NCBI RefSeq assembly: GCF_047324175.1
Contig: NZ_CP178732.1
Coordinates: 5,580,001 to 5,644,000 of the forward strand
Source: Acerihabitans sp015654925
GTDB taxonomy: Bacteria; Pseudomonadota; Gammaproteobacteria; Enterobacterales; Enterobacteriaceae
DNA length: 64,000 bases
Reading direction: 5' to 3'
Shown here: positions 9,565-19,721 of the stretch, one piece after another
Layout of the letters: every line of letters starts with the position of its first letter
Numbering within the stretch: position 1 is the first letter of the stretch
Translations under genes and position numbers: made by a program
The notes under the pieces: generated by a model
Databases searched by the model: none
What the model saw: only the letters and a program-made list of their open reading frames with translations
Told to the model about the DNA's origin: nothing

Positions 9565-12054
9565 ATGCCATTTCGTATCAGGAAGATTGTCGATTTTTTT
9601 GTGCTGGTTGCGGTGCTGGGCAGCTTGGGGACGGCATTCGCCGCCGATGCTCCCGCGCCGGTTTATCATTTACCGCCATTGCCGGTGCAGCCCGGGGCGA
9701 GTGCGCAGGACAATGACACCTCCTCTTTGCAATCCGATCCCAACGCCGCTCCCGCCGCGCCGGCGGCCGGCGCAGCCCAGGCCGCGGATGGCGACGCCAA
9801 TACGCCGCCCGCCGACGGCCTGCCGATAGATTTCCCGCCGCCGGTGGTCAGGGTGGCCCCGCAGAATAACGCGCCCGCGGCACAAAGCGTAGAAAACCAA
9901 TTGGCGCAAATCACGCCCCTGAGCGATGATGCCATCAGCGTCGCCAGTATGGGCCAGCCGAACGGCCTGACCCTGAGCGGCGGCCAGTTGCAGTCGGGCA
10001 TCGTGTTCACCCTGCCCCAGGATCAGGTGGCGACCACCGCCCGGCTCTATCTGGAGCTAAAAGTCTCCCCCGCGCTGGCCGCGCGCGATACCAGCCTGCG
10101 CCTGATGCTCAACGGCCAGGAATTGGGCAATGTGGCATTAAACCAGGCTAACGCCGCCAATAATGTTTACGAACTGGATATCCCGGCGGCGATGATCGTC
10201 AGCAATAATAACTTGAGTTTTAGCGTCAGCGACGAAAATACCCTGCAATGCGAGCGGGAGCTGTCGGACAAATACTGGGTAACCATCCTGCCCACCAGCC
10301 GCTTGCAGTTGAGCAGTCAAATCCTGGATATCGGCCGCGACTTAAGCCATTTCCCGCGGCCGTTTTACGACCCGCTGTCCATGAAAGGCTCGTCGGTGGC
10401 GTTTATCTTCGGCCAAAAGGTCAAATCCGACGCGGTGGAGGCCGCCAGCCTGCTGGCTTCTTATTTCGGCCTGCTCTCCAACTATCGTAATGTTGATATC
10501 CCGGTGCATCTGGATGAATTACCGACCCAAAACGGCGTTCTGTTCGGCGAGCCGGGGGATAAAATAGCCGACATCATCCTGCCGGACGTCAGCGGTCCGA
10601 CGCTCAAAATGATCGATAACCCGCTCAATCCGGTCTATAAACTGCTGCTGGTGGTCGGACGCAACGGCAATGAGCTGCGCCAGGCCGCCTACCGGCTTAT
10701 CTCGTCGCCGCTACCGCCCAAGCAGGATGTCATCGCGGTGCAAAACCAGCCCATTCCCACCCGGCAGCCCTATGATGCCCCGCGCTGGATTGATACCACC
10801 AAGCCGGTGTATTTAAAGGATCTGGCGCCGAATCAGGAATCATTGACCGCCAACGGCCTGTATCACGACGGCATCCGTATCGGCTTTCGCGCCGCGCCGG
10901 ATCTGTTTATGTGGGACGGCGATTCCATACCGGTGAAGATTGATTACCGCTTCCCGACCGAAACCTGGATTGATGAAGACCTGTCGCAGCTGAGCATTAC
11001 GCTTAACGGCACGTTCCTGCAAAGCTTGTCGGTGAACAAACACGGCCTGGTGGAAACCGCCTGGCGCAGGCTGGGCGGCGATACCCGCCAGGAAACGTTC
11101 AATCTGCAATTGGCGCCCTATTTGATTTATGGCGACAATCAGATGGAATTTTATTTCGCCCTCAAGCCCAAAGCAGACGCCCCTTGCAGCCTGCTGACCA
11201 GCAATAATATCAAAAGCCGCATCGATCCCGATTCTTATATCGATTTGAGCAAGACGCATCATTTTACGCTGTTGCCAAACCTTTCCTATTATGTCGGCGC
11301 GGCCTTTCCGTTCAGCCGGCTGGCCGATTTTTCAGAAACGCTGATATTGTTACCCGCCAACCCCGAGGCGGGTGAAATCGCCACGCTGCTGGCCATGGCC
11401 GCCCGCGCCGGCAATGCCACCGGAATTCCGCTTAACCATGTGGAAGTGCGTCTTGGCCTGCATGACGGCGCCGCCGCGGAGCTGGGCGCGAAAGATATCC
11501 TCGTTTTCGCCTCGCTGAAACAAAATGAGCTGGTGCAGGATCTGCTGGCGGGGTCGCCTTATGAAATGCGCAACGGCCTGCTGACGGTAAAAGAGCAGAC
11601 CCTGGCCGATCGGCTCAAGGGCTATTTGTCGGGCCGGTTTTTCCGCCAGGGCATCGAGGCCGACCGGTATCTGGCGTCTACCGACGCCTGGCGCGGTTTC
11701 CTGAGTTTTAGTTCTCCCTGGGCCAGCAACCGGGTGGTGGTGATGGCCACGGCGACCAGCAGCGATCAGTTGGAACATTTAAATAGCGATTTGCAACTAC
11801 CGGCGATCAATGCCGGAATACGCGGCGATATTGCGGTAATCAACAGCGAAAATGGCGTAAAAAGCTTTGTTGTCGGTACCCAATTCCACCGGGGCGAAAT
11901 GCCGTGGTACATGCTGATCATTTGGTACGCCAACCAGCATATTATTTTGCTGTCTTTATGCGGCCTGCTGTTCGCGGCATTGATAGGCAGCTGTAGTTAT
12001 GTCCTGCTGGCGCGACATGCGGCCAAGCGCCTGGCCAATAGTGCCAATAAATAA
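9565..12054 (+). CDS. bcsB: Cellulose synthase periplasmic subunit BcsB
   Basis: 829 residues. Sec-type signal peptide (about 1-26, ending TAFAADA), a Pro/Ala-rich stretch to about residue 110, then the carbohydrate-binding and flavodoxin-like repeats of BcsB, and a single C-terminal membrane helix (about 790-812) followed by a short basic tail. BcsB guides the nascent glucan through the periplasm and anchors to BcsA. The Pro/Ala-rich insert after the signal peptide is longer than in E. coli. It starts 23 bases after bcsA. Confidence 0.95.
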   Translation: MPFRIRKIVDFFVLVAVLGSLGTAFAADAPAPVYHLPPLPVQPGASAQDNDTSSLQSDPNAAPAAPAAGAAQAADGDANTPPADGLPIDFPPPVVRVAPQNNAPAAQSVENQLAQITPLSDDAISVASMGQPNGLTLSGGQLQSGIVFTLPQDQVATTARLYLELKVSPALAARDTSLRLMLNGQELGNVALNQANAANNVYELDIPAAMIVSNNNLSFSVSDENTLQCERELSDKYWVTILPTSRLQLSSQILDIGRDLSHFPRPFYDPLSMKGSSVAFIFGQKVKSDAVEAASLLASYFGLLSNYRNVDIPVHLDELPTQNGVLFGEPGDKIADIILPDVSGPTLKMIDNPLNPVYKLLLVVGRNGNELRQAAYRLISSPLPPKQDVIAVQNQPIPTRQPYDAPRWIDTTKPVYLKDLAPNQESLTANGLYHDGIRIGFRAAPDLFMWDGDSIPVKIDYRFPTETWIDEDLSQLSITLNGTFLQSLSVNKHGLVETAWRRLGGDTRQETFNLQLAPYLIYGDNQMEFYFALKPKADAPCSLLTSNNIKSRIDPDSYIDLSKTHHFTLLPNLSYYVGAAFPFSRLADFSETLILLPANPEAGEIATLLAMAARAGNATGIPLNHVEVRLGLHDGAAAELGAKDILVFASLKQNELVQDLLAGSPYEMRNGLLTVKEQTLADRLKGYLSGRFFRQGIEADRYLASTDAWRGFLSFSSPWASNRVVVMATATSSDQLEHLNSDLQLPAINAGIRGDIAVINSENGVKSFVVGTQFHRGEMPWYMLIIWYANQHIILLSLCGLLFAALIGSCSYVLLARHAAKRLANSANK

Positions 12055-12103
12055 CGATATTCACCTGATGTCATACCTGAGTGGGTCCTATGGGTAAGAG
12101 AAA

Positions 12104-15100
12104 ATGAAACGGCAACTAAAAAAAGAGTTAAAAACGCTGTATGTAGCCGGCCTGGCGGGCCTGTGTTTATTTTCCGCCATGGCCCAGGCAGCGGATAATA
12201 GCCCGGCCATCAACGCCTTGCTGCAACAGGCGGCCTATTGGCATGAAAAAGCCCATAACGATCTGGCCCAAGAGTCGTTACAGAAAATTCTGGCGGTGGA
12301 TGAAAACAATGCCGACGCTCTTTACCTGCTGTCGCTTTATTCATTGCGCGGCGGCCAAAAGGCCGAAGCCCAGAAATGGCGCCAGCGTTTTGTCAAAGCC
12401 GCCCCCAACGATGCGCGTTTGCAAAACCTCGACAGCGCCAGCGTACTGCAAACCATCTCCCCCACCCAGTTAGCCAATGCCCGGCAACTGGCGGCGCAGG
12501 GTAATACCGCGCGCGCCATTGAAAGCTACCGTACCCTGTTCCAGGGCAGCCAGCCGCTGGACAGCCTGGCGGTGGAATATTACGAAACCCTGGCCGGTGT
12601 TCCGGCTTCGCGCCAGGAAGCCATTACCGGCTTACGCAACCGCCTTGGCCAGCAGCCAACCGATAAAGCCGTCCAATTAGCGCTGGGCCGCATCCTGACT
12701 TATGACGAAACCACCCGCCGCGAAGGGATCGGCCTGCTGGCGCCGCTGGCGACCAATAATAAAGGGGCGGATAACGCCCTGCGCCAGGCGTTGATCTGGA
12801 TGGTGCCCCAGCCCGAAGATAAAGCGGCGTTCGACAATTATATGCAGCGCCATCCCAGCGATAGCGCGGTGTTGGAACATTTCCAGCAAGCGGTGGGAGG
12901 CGCTGAGAAAGGCCAGGGCTATAGCGCCCTTAACAGCGGCGATCTGGCGGCGGCGCGCGGCCGGTTCGAGGCGGTATTGACCACCAACCCCAATGATGGC
13001 GACGCGTTGGCGGGCCTGGGTTATATCGCGATGCGCGGCAGCGATTTCAGCGCGGCGGAGAACTATCTTAACCAGGCGGTGAAACAGGGCGGTCCAAACA
13101 GCGCCCAATGGGCCGCCTTGGCCAAAGACGCGCATTTTTACGGCGAATTGAATAAAGCCAAAGGCGCGGTGTCGGCCGGGGATTTAAATCAGGCGCTGGC
13201 CCTCAGTGAACCGCTGACGCAGGCCGAAGGCAATAAAGGCATTTCCGCCGCGTTATTCCGCGCCGACGTGCTGCGCCGGCGCGGCGACCTGGCCGGCGCG
13301 GAGCAAATCTATCGCACCGCCTTGTCCCAGGATGCCGGCAATACCGATACCAAACTGGGACTGTATTATACCCTGCACCAGGCCAATAAAACCGTCGAGG
13401 CGCAGCAGGTCCTGGCTACCATTCCAGCGGATAAACGTCCGCAGATCGCGGCGGCCGGCGCCGCGGTGAATGTAGACCCGTTGCGCCGCCAGGCCGCGGC
13501 GGCGGTGCAGGCCAACGACCCGCAGCGGGCGCTGAATTTATTACAGCAGGCGTTGGAAAAACAGCCCGCCAATATCTGGGTGCGGCTGGATATGGCGCGC
13601 ATTCTACAAAAGCAGGGCAACGGCGCCCAGGCGCAGGCCATGATGGCCGCAGCCGGGCAGCGCGGCGCGCCGGCGGATAATATCTATGCCGCCGCCCTGT
13701 TCGCCAGCGAAACCCAGCGCTGGGCCGTCGCATCGCAACTGCTGTCATCTATTCCCGAGAACCGCCGCAACCGCGCTATGCGCGATTTGGCCGCCCGGGT
13801 CGGTTTTAACGAGCAAATGGCCAGCGCCGAGCGCTATATGCAGCAGGGCAACCGCACCGCCGCGCTCAACACCCTGCGCGGTCTGGCGCAATCCCCGCCG
13901 GCCGCCCCGGCCGATGTCGGCAATTTGGCCCGCAATCTGATGGTCCTGGGCGATACCGCTACCGCGGTTTCCCTGGTGCGCAATAATATGCGTACCGGCG
14001 TCAACGGCAATGCGGGCGATTATGCCGCCCAGGTAGGCGTACTCAACCAGGCGGGCCTGACCGCCGAGGCGGAAGCCTGGATGAACGATCCGCGCATTTT
14101 AGCCAGCACCACCCCGGACGAGCTGAGCCGGATACGCCAGGGCTCGGTGATTAATCAGGCCGACGAGCTGCGGGAACGGGGCCAGTACGGCGCGGCGTAT
14201 GACAAGCTGATTGCCGCCATGCAAAGCGACCCGCAGAATGTCGATTTAATGCTGGCCATGGCGCGTTTATATCAGTCCGGCAAAATGAACGATCAGGCGG
14301 CGCGGGTCTATAACTATGTGCTGACGCGCGAGCCGCAAAACGAAGGCGCGCGTGAAGGCGCCGCCAGCGCCGCCCTGGCGCAGGGCGATGTCGGCCGGGC
14401 CAAGCAGCTGGTGGCCGGCATGCAAGGTCCCAGGTCGGTGGATCGCCTGGTGCTGGAAGCCCGCATCGCGGAAGCATCGGGCGATCACGATCAGGCCCTG
14501 GCCCTGCTGCGCTCCGCCAAAGGCCGGGTCCTTGGCCTGAACTCAGCCGCCGCCGGCGCGCCCCCGGCGATCGGCGGCCTGCAAATGGCCGACAATCCCT
14601 TCGTTAATCAACGCAGCGGCGCCGCCACGCCGCGTACCGCATCCAGTTACGGCACGGTGCTGCCGTGGCAGCAATCGGACAATGTGGCGCCGTTGCCGCT
14701 GACCGGCATGTCGCCGGCCATGGCCGCCGCCGAAACCCCGGAAAGCCGCGAGCTGACGCAAATAAATGCCATGCTTGATGACATCCAGGGCAGGACCGCG
14801 ACCTGGGCGCGGGGCGATATCAGCATGCGCAGCCGTGATGGCGAAAGCGGGCTGAGCAACCTGACGGAAATCAAGGCGCCGGTTTCGTTTTCCGGCGTGC
14901 CATTCGACAGTTCCCGCCTGAAGCTGACGGTAACGCCGGTATCCCTGGATGCCGGCACCACGTCCGGCACCGCGAATAACCGCTTTGGCACCGGCGCGTT
15001 GCAAAACGCCCTGGCGGCCCAAAATACCGTGAGCAAGGCCCTTGAGGTACTGCGTACCTCGGTGAACGCCGAAACCGGCGAGCGGCTGTTTACCGATGCG

Positions 15101-16123
15101 CAGATAGATGCGTATAAAACGAAAACCCTGAGCGAAATTCAAAGCGAAGCGGCCACGCTGTATAACACCAACTGTAATTCCAGCTCCAGCGCCGATATCG
15201 CCACGGCCTGTACCGCCGGCAGCCAAATTACCAGCGTGGTTCCCGATAATTATATCGCCAATCCGTCCGGCTCGCAGCGCGCGTCGGGGGCGGAAGTCAA
15301 CGTGGCGCTCAGTGGCGACAGCTATAAAGCGGATATCGGCACCACGCCACTGGGCGAGGATTTAAGCTCGCTGGTGGGCGGCCTGGAATGGTCTCCCAGC
15401 CTGACCAGCTTCAGTAAATTACAGCTGATCGCCGAGCGCCGCGCCGTGACCGACAGCCTGCTGGCCTACGTCGGTACCGAGGATAAATACACCGGTAAAA
15501 GATGGGGCCAGGTGACCAAAAACGGCGGCAGCGCGCAATACTCCTATGACAATGGCGACGCCGGGCTGTACGCGGGTATCGGCGCTTATAACTATTTGGG
15601 CGAGAACGTGCCCAGCAATACCGGCATCACCTCTTCCGTCGGGTTCTACGTGCGGCCCTACCGGGTCAACGGCGATGAAGTTAAAACCGGCGTGAATATC
15701 ACGTATATGAATTACGATAAAAACCTGAGCTACTTCAGTTACGGCCAGGGGGGTTATTTCAGCCCGCAGAATTACGTCAGTTTCTCGCTGCCCCTTGAAT
15801 ACACCCAAAAATACGCCGATTGGGATTTAACCTTGGGCGGCTCGGTGGGCTATCAATCCTATTCCCAGGATAAAAGCGCGTACTACCCCGGCGATAAAAA
15901 TTTGCAAACGCAACTTGAGCAGCTTATCGCCAACGGTTACGGCGCTACGGCTTATTACGATGCCCGCAATGAGAATGGCGTAAGTTATAATGTCCATGCC
16001 AACGGCAGCTACAAGATTAATACCAATATGTCGGTAGGGGGCCAGGTGGGCTACGATACCTTTGGCGATTACTCCGAAAGTACCGCGCTGGTGTACTTTA
16101 AATATTTATTAGGTGGTAAATAA
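12104..16123 (+). CDS. bcsC: Cellulose export protein BcsC: TPR scaffold and outer-membrane barrel
   Basis: 1,339 residues. Signal peptide (about 1-29, ending MAQAAD), a long series of TPR units to about residue 800, a linker, and a C-terminal BcsC barrel domain of about 350 residues ending in alternating aromatic/hydrophobic strands (final ...ALVYFKYLLGGK). It forms the periplasmic scaffold and outer-membrane pore for cellulose. An insertion near residues 990-1050 contains a CNSSSSADIATAC segment with two cysteines, unusual for the barrel linker. The next gene, bcsD, begins 2 bases after the stop. Confidence 0.95.
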   Translation: MKRQLKKELKTLYVAGLAGLCLFSAMAQAADNSPAINALLQQAAYWHEKAHNDLAQESLQKILAVDENNADALYLLSLYSLRGGQKAEAQKWRQRFVKAAPNDARLQNLDSASVLQTISPTQLANARQLAAQGNTARAIESYRTLFQGSQPLDSLAVEYYETLAGVPASRQEAITGLRNRLGQQPTDKAVQLALGRILTYDETTRREGIGLLAPLATNNKGADNALRQALIWMVPQPEDKAAFDNYMQRHPSDSAVLEHFQQAVGGAEKGQGYSALNSGDLAAARGRFEAVLTTNPNDGDALAGLGYIAMRGSDFSAAENYLNQAVKQGGPNSAQWAALAKDAHFYGELNKAKGAVSAGDLNQALALSEPLTQAEGNKGISAALFRADVLRRRGDLAGAEQIYRTALSQDAGNTDTKLGLYYTLHQANKTVEAQQVLATIPADKRPQIAAAGAAVNVDPLRRQAAAAVQANDPQRALNLLQQALEKQPANIWVRLDMARILQKQGNGAQAQAMMAAAGQRGAPADNIYAAALFASETQRWAVASQLLSSIPENRRNRAMRDLAARVGFNEQMASAERYMQQGNRTAALNTLRGLAQSPPAAPADVGNLARNLMVLGDTATAVSLVRNNMRTGVNGNAGDYAAQVGVLNQAGLTAEAEAWMNDPRILASTTPDELSRIRQGSVINQADELRERGQYGAAYDKLIAAMQSDPQNVDLMLAMARLYQSGKMNDQAARVYNYVLTREPQNEGAREGAASAALAQGDVGRAKQLVAGMQGPRSVDRLVLEARIAEASGDHDQALALLRSAKGRVLGLNSAAAGAPPAIGGLQMADNPFVNQRSGAATPRTASSYGTVLPWQQSDNVAPLPLTGMSPAMAAAETPESRELTQINAMLDDIQGRTATWARGDISMRSRDGESGLSNLTEIKAPVSFSGVPFDSSRLKLTVTPVSLDAGTTSGTANNRFGTGALQNALAAQNTVSKALEVLRTSVNAETGERLFTDAQIDAYKTKTLSEIQSEAATLYNTNCNSSSSADIATACTAGSQITSVVPDNYIANPSGSQRASGAEVNVALSGDSYKADIGTTPLGEDLSSLVGGLEWSPSLTSFSKLQLIAERRAVTDSLLAYVGTEDKYTGKRWGQVTKNGGSAQYSYDNGDAGLYAGIGAYNYLGENVPSNTGITSSVGFYVRPYRVNGDEVKTGVNITYMNYDKNLSYFSYGQGGYFSPQNYVSFSLPLEYTQKYADWDLTLGGSVGYQSYSQDKSAYYPGDKNLQTQLEQLIANGYGATAYYDARNENGVSYNVHANGSYKINTNMSVGGQVGYDTFGDYSESTALVYFKYLLGGK

Positions 16124-16125
16124 GA

Positions 16126-16611
16126 ATGCAGGATTTGCCGAATACCGCTACCGAGCTCGACTACTTGCGCCGGCAGCAATACCGGGCCGGCTGGCAGGAT
16201 CTGCTGGATATCATGATTTCGGGCATCGCCGAAAACGCCAGCGATGAAGACCGCCGCCAGTTTCTCAATTTGATGGGCAACCGGCTGGCCGGGCGCTTTC
16301 CTTTGGCCCAGGCCGAAACCGTGGGCGATTTGGAAGATCAGCTCAATCGGCTGTGGTCGGATTTTCATTGGGGATTCGTGAGGCTCCATCCGGGTGAAAC
16401 CCATCTGATACTGACGCATCACGCCTTCCCCGCCGCCGCGCCCGGCGCGCAGGAGCAACGGCAACAATGGAACGACGGATTGGCGGCTATACTGGAAGGA
16501 GCTTATGCTGAATGGTTATTGGCCCAAGGCGGCCAGCCTCATGTCCCGCTGCGTTGGTTGCCTGACGGCGCGGAAGGCGTTATGACCTTTAGCTATCAAA
16601 ACGGTATATAG
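16126..16611 (+). CDS. bcsD: Cellulose synthase subunit BcsD
   Basis: 161 residues, near the 156 of Komagataeibacter BcsD, starting MQDLPNTATELDYLRRQQYRAGW. BcsD forms ring-like octamers that help align glucan chains into crystalline ribbons; it is absent from E. coli-type (type II) operons, so its presence marks a type I operon. Identification is from position between bcsC and bcsZ, length, and the YLRRQQ..GWQDLLD..I pattern. The start codon is 2 bases after bcsC, indicating coupling. Confidence 0.9.
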   Translation: MQDLPNTATELDYLRRQQYRAGWQDLLDIMISGIAENASDEDRRQFLNLMGNRLAGRFPLAQAETVGDLEDQLNRLWSDFHWGFVRLHPGETHLILTHHAFPAAAPGAQEQRQQWNDGLAAILEGAYAEWLLAQGGQPHVPLRWLPDGAEGVMTFSYQNGI

Positions 16612-16624
16612 GGATTATTGAGTT

Positions 16625-17626
16625 ATGAAACTTGCACGCCATGTCGCTCTGCTGCTCGGTTTGGTTTTCGCATTGCTGACGGGTATTGCGCAAGCCGATA
16701 ATGCCGGCTGGCAACATTACAAAAACCGCTTTATGCTGCCGGAAGGCCGGATAATCGATACCGGCAATCACAACGTCAGCCATACCGAGGGCCAGGGCTT
16801 TGCCATGCTGCTGGCGGTTAGCTATAACGATCGCCCTGCGTTTGATAGCTTGTTGAAATGGACGAATGAGCATTTGTACCGTAAAGATATCGGGCTGTAT
16901 TCCTGGCGCTACGATCCTGCCGCCACTCCGCCGGTATCCGACATCAATAATGCGTCCGACGGCGACACCCTGATCGCCTGGGCGCTGTTGCAGGCGGGCC
17001 AGAAATGGCGGCAGCCGGCCTATACCGCGGCCTCCAATGCGCTGCAGACCGCGATTATCAAACACAATGTCATCAAGTTCGCCGGTTACACCATCCTGCT
17101 GCCCGGCGCGTCGGGTTTTAACCAGAACAGCGCCGTTACGCTTAATCCGTCCTATTTTATTTTCCCCGCCTGGCAGGCGTTTTATCAAAACAGCCATCTT
17201 AAAGTCTGGAACGATTTGTCCACCGATTCCCTCGCGCTGCTGGCGACGATGCGTTTTGGCGATCCGCAGCTGCCCACCGATTGGGTGACCTTGCGGGCGG
17301 ACAAAACGCTGTCCCCGTCGGATCGCTGGCCGTCCCGTTTCAGTTATGACGCCGTACGTATTCCGCTGTATATCAACTGGGCGCAGCGTAATAGCGTGGC
17401 GCTGGGGCCGTATGTCGCGTACTGGCGCCAGTTTGACCGCTTAAGCACTCCCGCCTGGGTAGACGTGTTAACCGGCGCCAAAGCCGGCTATATGCTGTCG
17501 CCGGGTATGCTGGCGATCCGCGACGCGATCATGGGCAACGGCGCGCAGGTGAACGAAAATATCCAACCGCAGGAAGATTACTACTCCGCCAGCCTGCGGC
17601 TGCTGACGTTCTGGTCGCTGAAATAG
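16625..17626 (+). CDS. bcsZ: Periplasmic endo-1,4-beta-glucanase BcsZ (GH8)
   Basis: 333 residues with a signal peptide (about 1-24, GIAQADN). GH8 signature around residue 55: NHNVSHTEGQGFAMLLAV, with E55 as the general acid, and SYDAVRIPLYINWA near residue 242 with the base aspartate. It trims cellulose in the periplasm during export. It is the last gene of the operon and is followed at once by a strong terminator. Confidence 0.96.
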   Translation: MKLARHVALLLGLVFALLTGIAQADNAGWQHYKNRFMLPEGRIIDTGNHNVSHTEGQGFAMLLAVSYNDRPAFDSLLKWTNEHLYRKDIGLYSWRYDPAATPPVSDINNASDGDTLIAWALLQAGQKWRQPAYTAASNALQTAIIKHNVIKFAGYTILLPGASGFNQNSAVTLNPSYFIFPAWQAFYQNSHLKVWNDLSTDSLALLATMRFGDPQLPTDWVTLRADKTLSPSDRWPSRFSYDAVRIPLYINWAQRNSVALGPYVAYWRQFDRLSTPAWVDVLTGAKAGYMLSPGMLAIRDAIMGNGAQVNENIQPQEDYYSASLRLLTFWSLK

Positions 17627-17662
17627 CGCGGCCGCCGGGTGCGCAACGGTTGTCCCGCCACT

Positions 17663-17702
17663 AAAAAAGCGGGCGGAGAATATACTCTCCGCCCGCTTTT
17701 TT
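17663..17702. terminator. Bidirectional terminator between bcsZ and dppF
   Basis: AAAAAAGCGGGCGGAGA, a 6-base loop, and TCTCCGCCCGCTTTTTT form a 17-bp inverted repeat with A and T tracts on the two sides. It can end bcs transcription rightwards and dpp transcription leftwards. Confidence 0.92.
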
Positions 17703-17723
17703 GTGGCCCATGGCATCAGTCTA

Positions 17724-18734
17724 TCAGCGAATATTCTGCGCTTCGTCCTGATCCACGGCAAAACACGCCACCAACTGGTCGCCGTAGCGCTTAAGCTGCG
17801 GCTGCAATTCGGTACAAGTACCGAAACGACGGCGGCAGCGGGCGCTGAAGGCGCATCCCGGCGGCGGGTTCAGGGGACTTGGCAGCTCGCCGGTCAGCTT
17901 AATCCGCTCCCGGCGCAAATCCGGGTTCAGACGCGGGGTGGCCGACAATAGTGCCTGGGTATAAGGATGGCGCGGATTGTCGAAAATGGCCTGCTTGCTG
18001 CCCTTCTCCACGCAGCGCCCCAGGTACATCACCATCACTTCATCGGCAATATGCTCCACCACCGATAGATCGTGGGAGATAAACACATACGACAGCCCCA
18101 TCTCCTGCTGCAAATCCATCATCAGGTTCAGCACCTGGGCGCGGACCGACACATCCAGCGCTGATACCGGCTCATCGGCGATCACCACGTCCGGCTCCAG
18201 CATCAGGCCGCGGGCGATGGCGATACGCTGGCGCTGCCCGCCCGAGAACATATGCGGGTAGCGGTCGTAATATTCCGTGCGCAGGCCCACTTTCGCCATC
18301 ATGGCCAGCGCTTTTTCACGCCGCTCCGCCCGGTTGAGCGTGGTATTGATTTGCAGCGGCTCTTCCAGGATCTGCCCGACTTTCTTGCGCGGATTCAGGG
18401 AACCGTAGGGGTTCTGGAAGACGATCTGGATCTTTTGGCGGCGCAAATGCTCCGAAGTGATATCCGGCTTGAGCAGATCCTGCCCTAAATAGTGCAGTTC
18501 GCCTCCGGTAGGCGCTTCAATCATGGTCAACAACCGGCCCAGCGTGGATTTACCGCAGCCGGATTCGCCGACCACCGCCAGGGTTTTGCCGCGCTCCAGG
18601 GTAAAGGAGACGCCGTCCAGGGCCTTCACCATGGTTTCCTTGGCGAATAATCCTTTTTTTACCGGGTAATATTTCTTTAAATCAACCGCATGCAGCAGCG
18701 CGGTGGATTTAGGATCGTAAATGGCTTCGCTCAT
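17724..18734 (-). CDS. dppF: Dipeptide ABC transporter ATP-binding protein DppF
   Basis: 336 residues. Walker A GESGCGKST, signature FSGGQRQRI, Walker B VVIADEP, and the C-terminal oligopeptide-transporter extension with CAFSARC (Fe-S-type cysteine cluster of the Opp/Dpp ATPases). It hydrolyses ATP for dipeptide (and haem, in E. coli) uptake with DppD. The start overlaps the end of dppD by 4 bases. Last gene of the dpp operon. Confidence 0.97.
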   Translation of the reverse strand: MSEAIYDPKSTALLHAVDLKKYYPVKKGLFAKETMVKALDGVSFTLERGKTLAVVGESGCGKSTLGRLLTMIEAPTGGELHYLGQDLLKPDITSEHLRRQKIQIVFQNPYGSLNPRKKVGQILEEPLQINTTLNRAERREKALAMMAKVGLRTEYYDRYPHMFSGGQRQRIAIARGLMLEPDVVIADEPVSALDVSVRAQVLNLMMDLQQEMGLSYVFISHDLSVVEHIADEVMVMYLGRCVEKGSKQAIFDNPRHPYTQALLSATPRLNPDLRRERIKLTGELPSPLNPPPGCAFSARCRRRFGTCTELQPQLKRYGDQLVACFAVDQDEAQNIR

Positions 18735-19711
18735 CGGGTAGGCCTCCCGGCATCATCCAGCGGATAGTGGCATTTTGACTGACGATCGGGCAGATCCCTG
18801 AGTTCCGGTTCCACCCGGCGGCAATAATCGGTGGCGTAGGGACAGCGGGGATTGAGCAGACAACCGGTCGGCCGATCGTATTTACCCGGCACCATGCCGG
18901 GCAACGACGCCAGCCGCGCTTTATCAGTGGCGAATTCCGGCAGGGCGGCCAGCAGCGCCTGGGTATACGGATGGCGCGGCGCGCGGAAAATCTCCGTCGC
19001 CTTGCCGGTTTCCACCACCTGTCCGGCATACATCACGATAATATGATGCGCCGCTTCCGCCACCAGGGCCAGGTCATGGGTAATCAGCACCAGCGCCATA
19101 TTTTCCCGCTGCTGAAGATCGAGCAGCAGTTCAATAATCTGCGCCTGGATGGTCACATCCAGCGCGGTGGTCGGTTCATCGGCAATCAGCAGCTTGGGCC
19201 GGCAGGCGATCGCCATGGCGATCATCACCCGCTGGCTCATGCCGCCGGACAACTGGTGCGGGTAGACATCCAGGCGCGACGCCGGAGCGGGAATCCCCAC
19301 CAGGGTCAATAAATCGATTGCCCGCTGGCGGCGGGTTTTGCGGTTGCCGCCCTGGTGGACCTTGATGGCTTCCATAATCTGAAAACCCACGGTGTAGCAG
19401 GGGTTGAGGCTGGTCATCGGGTCCTGGAAAATCATGGCGATGTCGGCGCCAATCAGCTGGCGACGTTCGCGGCTGGAGATTTTCTGCAAATCCCGGCCGT
19501 TGAACACCAGGTTTTCCGCCATGACGCGGCCGGGGAAATCAATCAATCCCATGATGGCCAGCGAGCTGACCGACTTACCGGAGCCGGATTCGCCGACGAT
19601 ACCCACTACCTGGCCTTGTTCCACCTGGTAGCTGATGCGATCCACGGCACGAAACGGCGTTCCTTCATCACCGAAATGCACCGATAGTTTATCTATGGTT
19701 AATAACGCCAT
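18731..19711 (-). CDS. dppD: Dipeptide ABC transporter ATP-binding protein DppD
   Basis: 326 residues from the ATG at 19711, preceded by GAGGAAGC; this start gives MALLTIDKLSVHFGDE as in E. coli DppD, whereas a 14-residue upstream extension is not conserved. Walker A GESGSGKS, signature LSGGMSQRV, Walker B LLIADEP, C-terminal CLLNPRCPYA cysteine motif. Partner of DppF. The gene begins 10 bases after dppC ends. Confidence 0.97.
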   Translation of the reverse strand: MALLTIDKLSVHFGDEGTPFRAVDRISYQVEQGQVVGIVGESGSGKSVSSLAIMGLIDFPGRVMAENLVFNGRDLQKISSRERRQLIGADIAMIFQDPMTSLNPCYTVGFQIMEAIKVHQGGNRKTRRQRAIDLLTLVGIPAPASRLDVYPHQLSGGMSQRVMIAMAIACRPKLLIADEPTTALDVTIQAQIIELLLDLQQRENMALVLITHDLALVAEAAHHIIVMYAGQVVETGKATEIFRAPRHPYTQALLAALPEFATDKARLASLPGMVPGKYDRPTGCLLNPRCPYATDYCRRVEPELRDLPDRQSKCHYPLDDAGRPTR

Positions 19712-19721
19712 TGCTTCCTCA

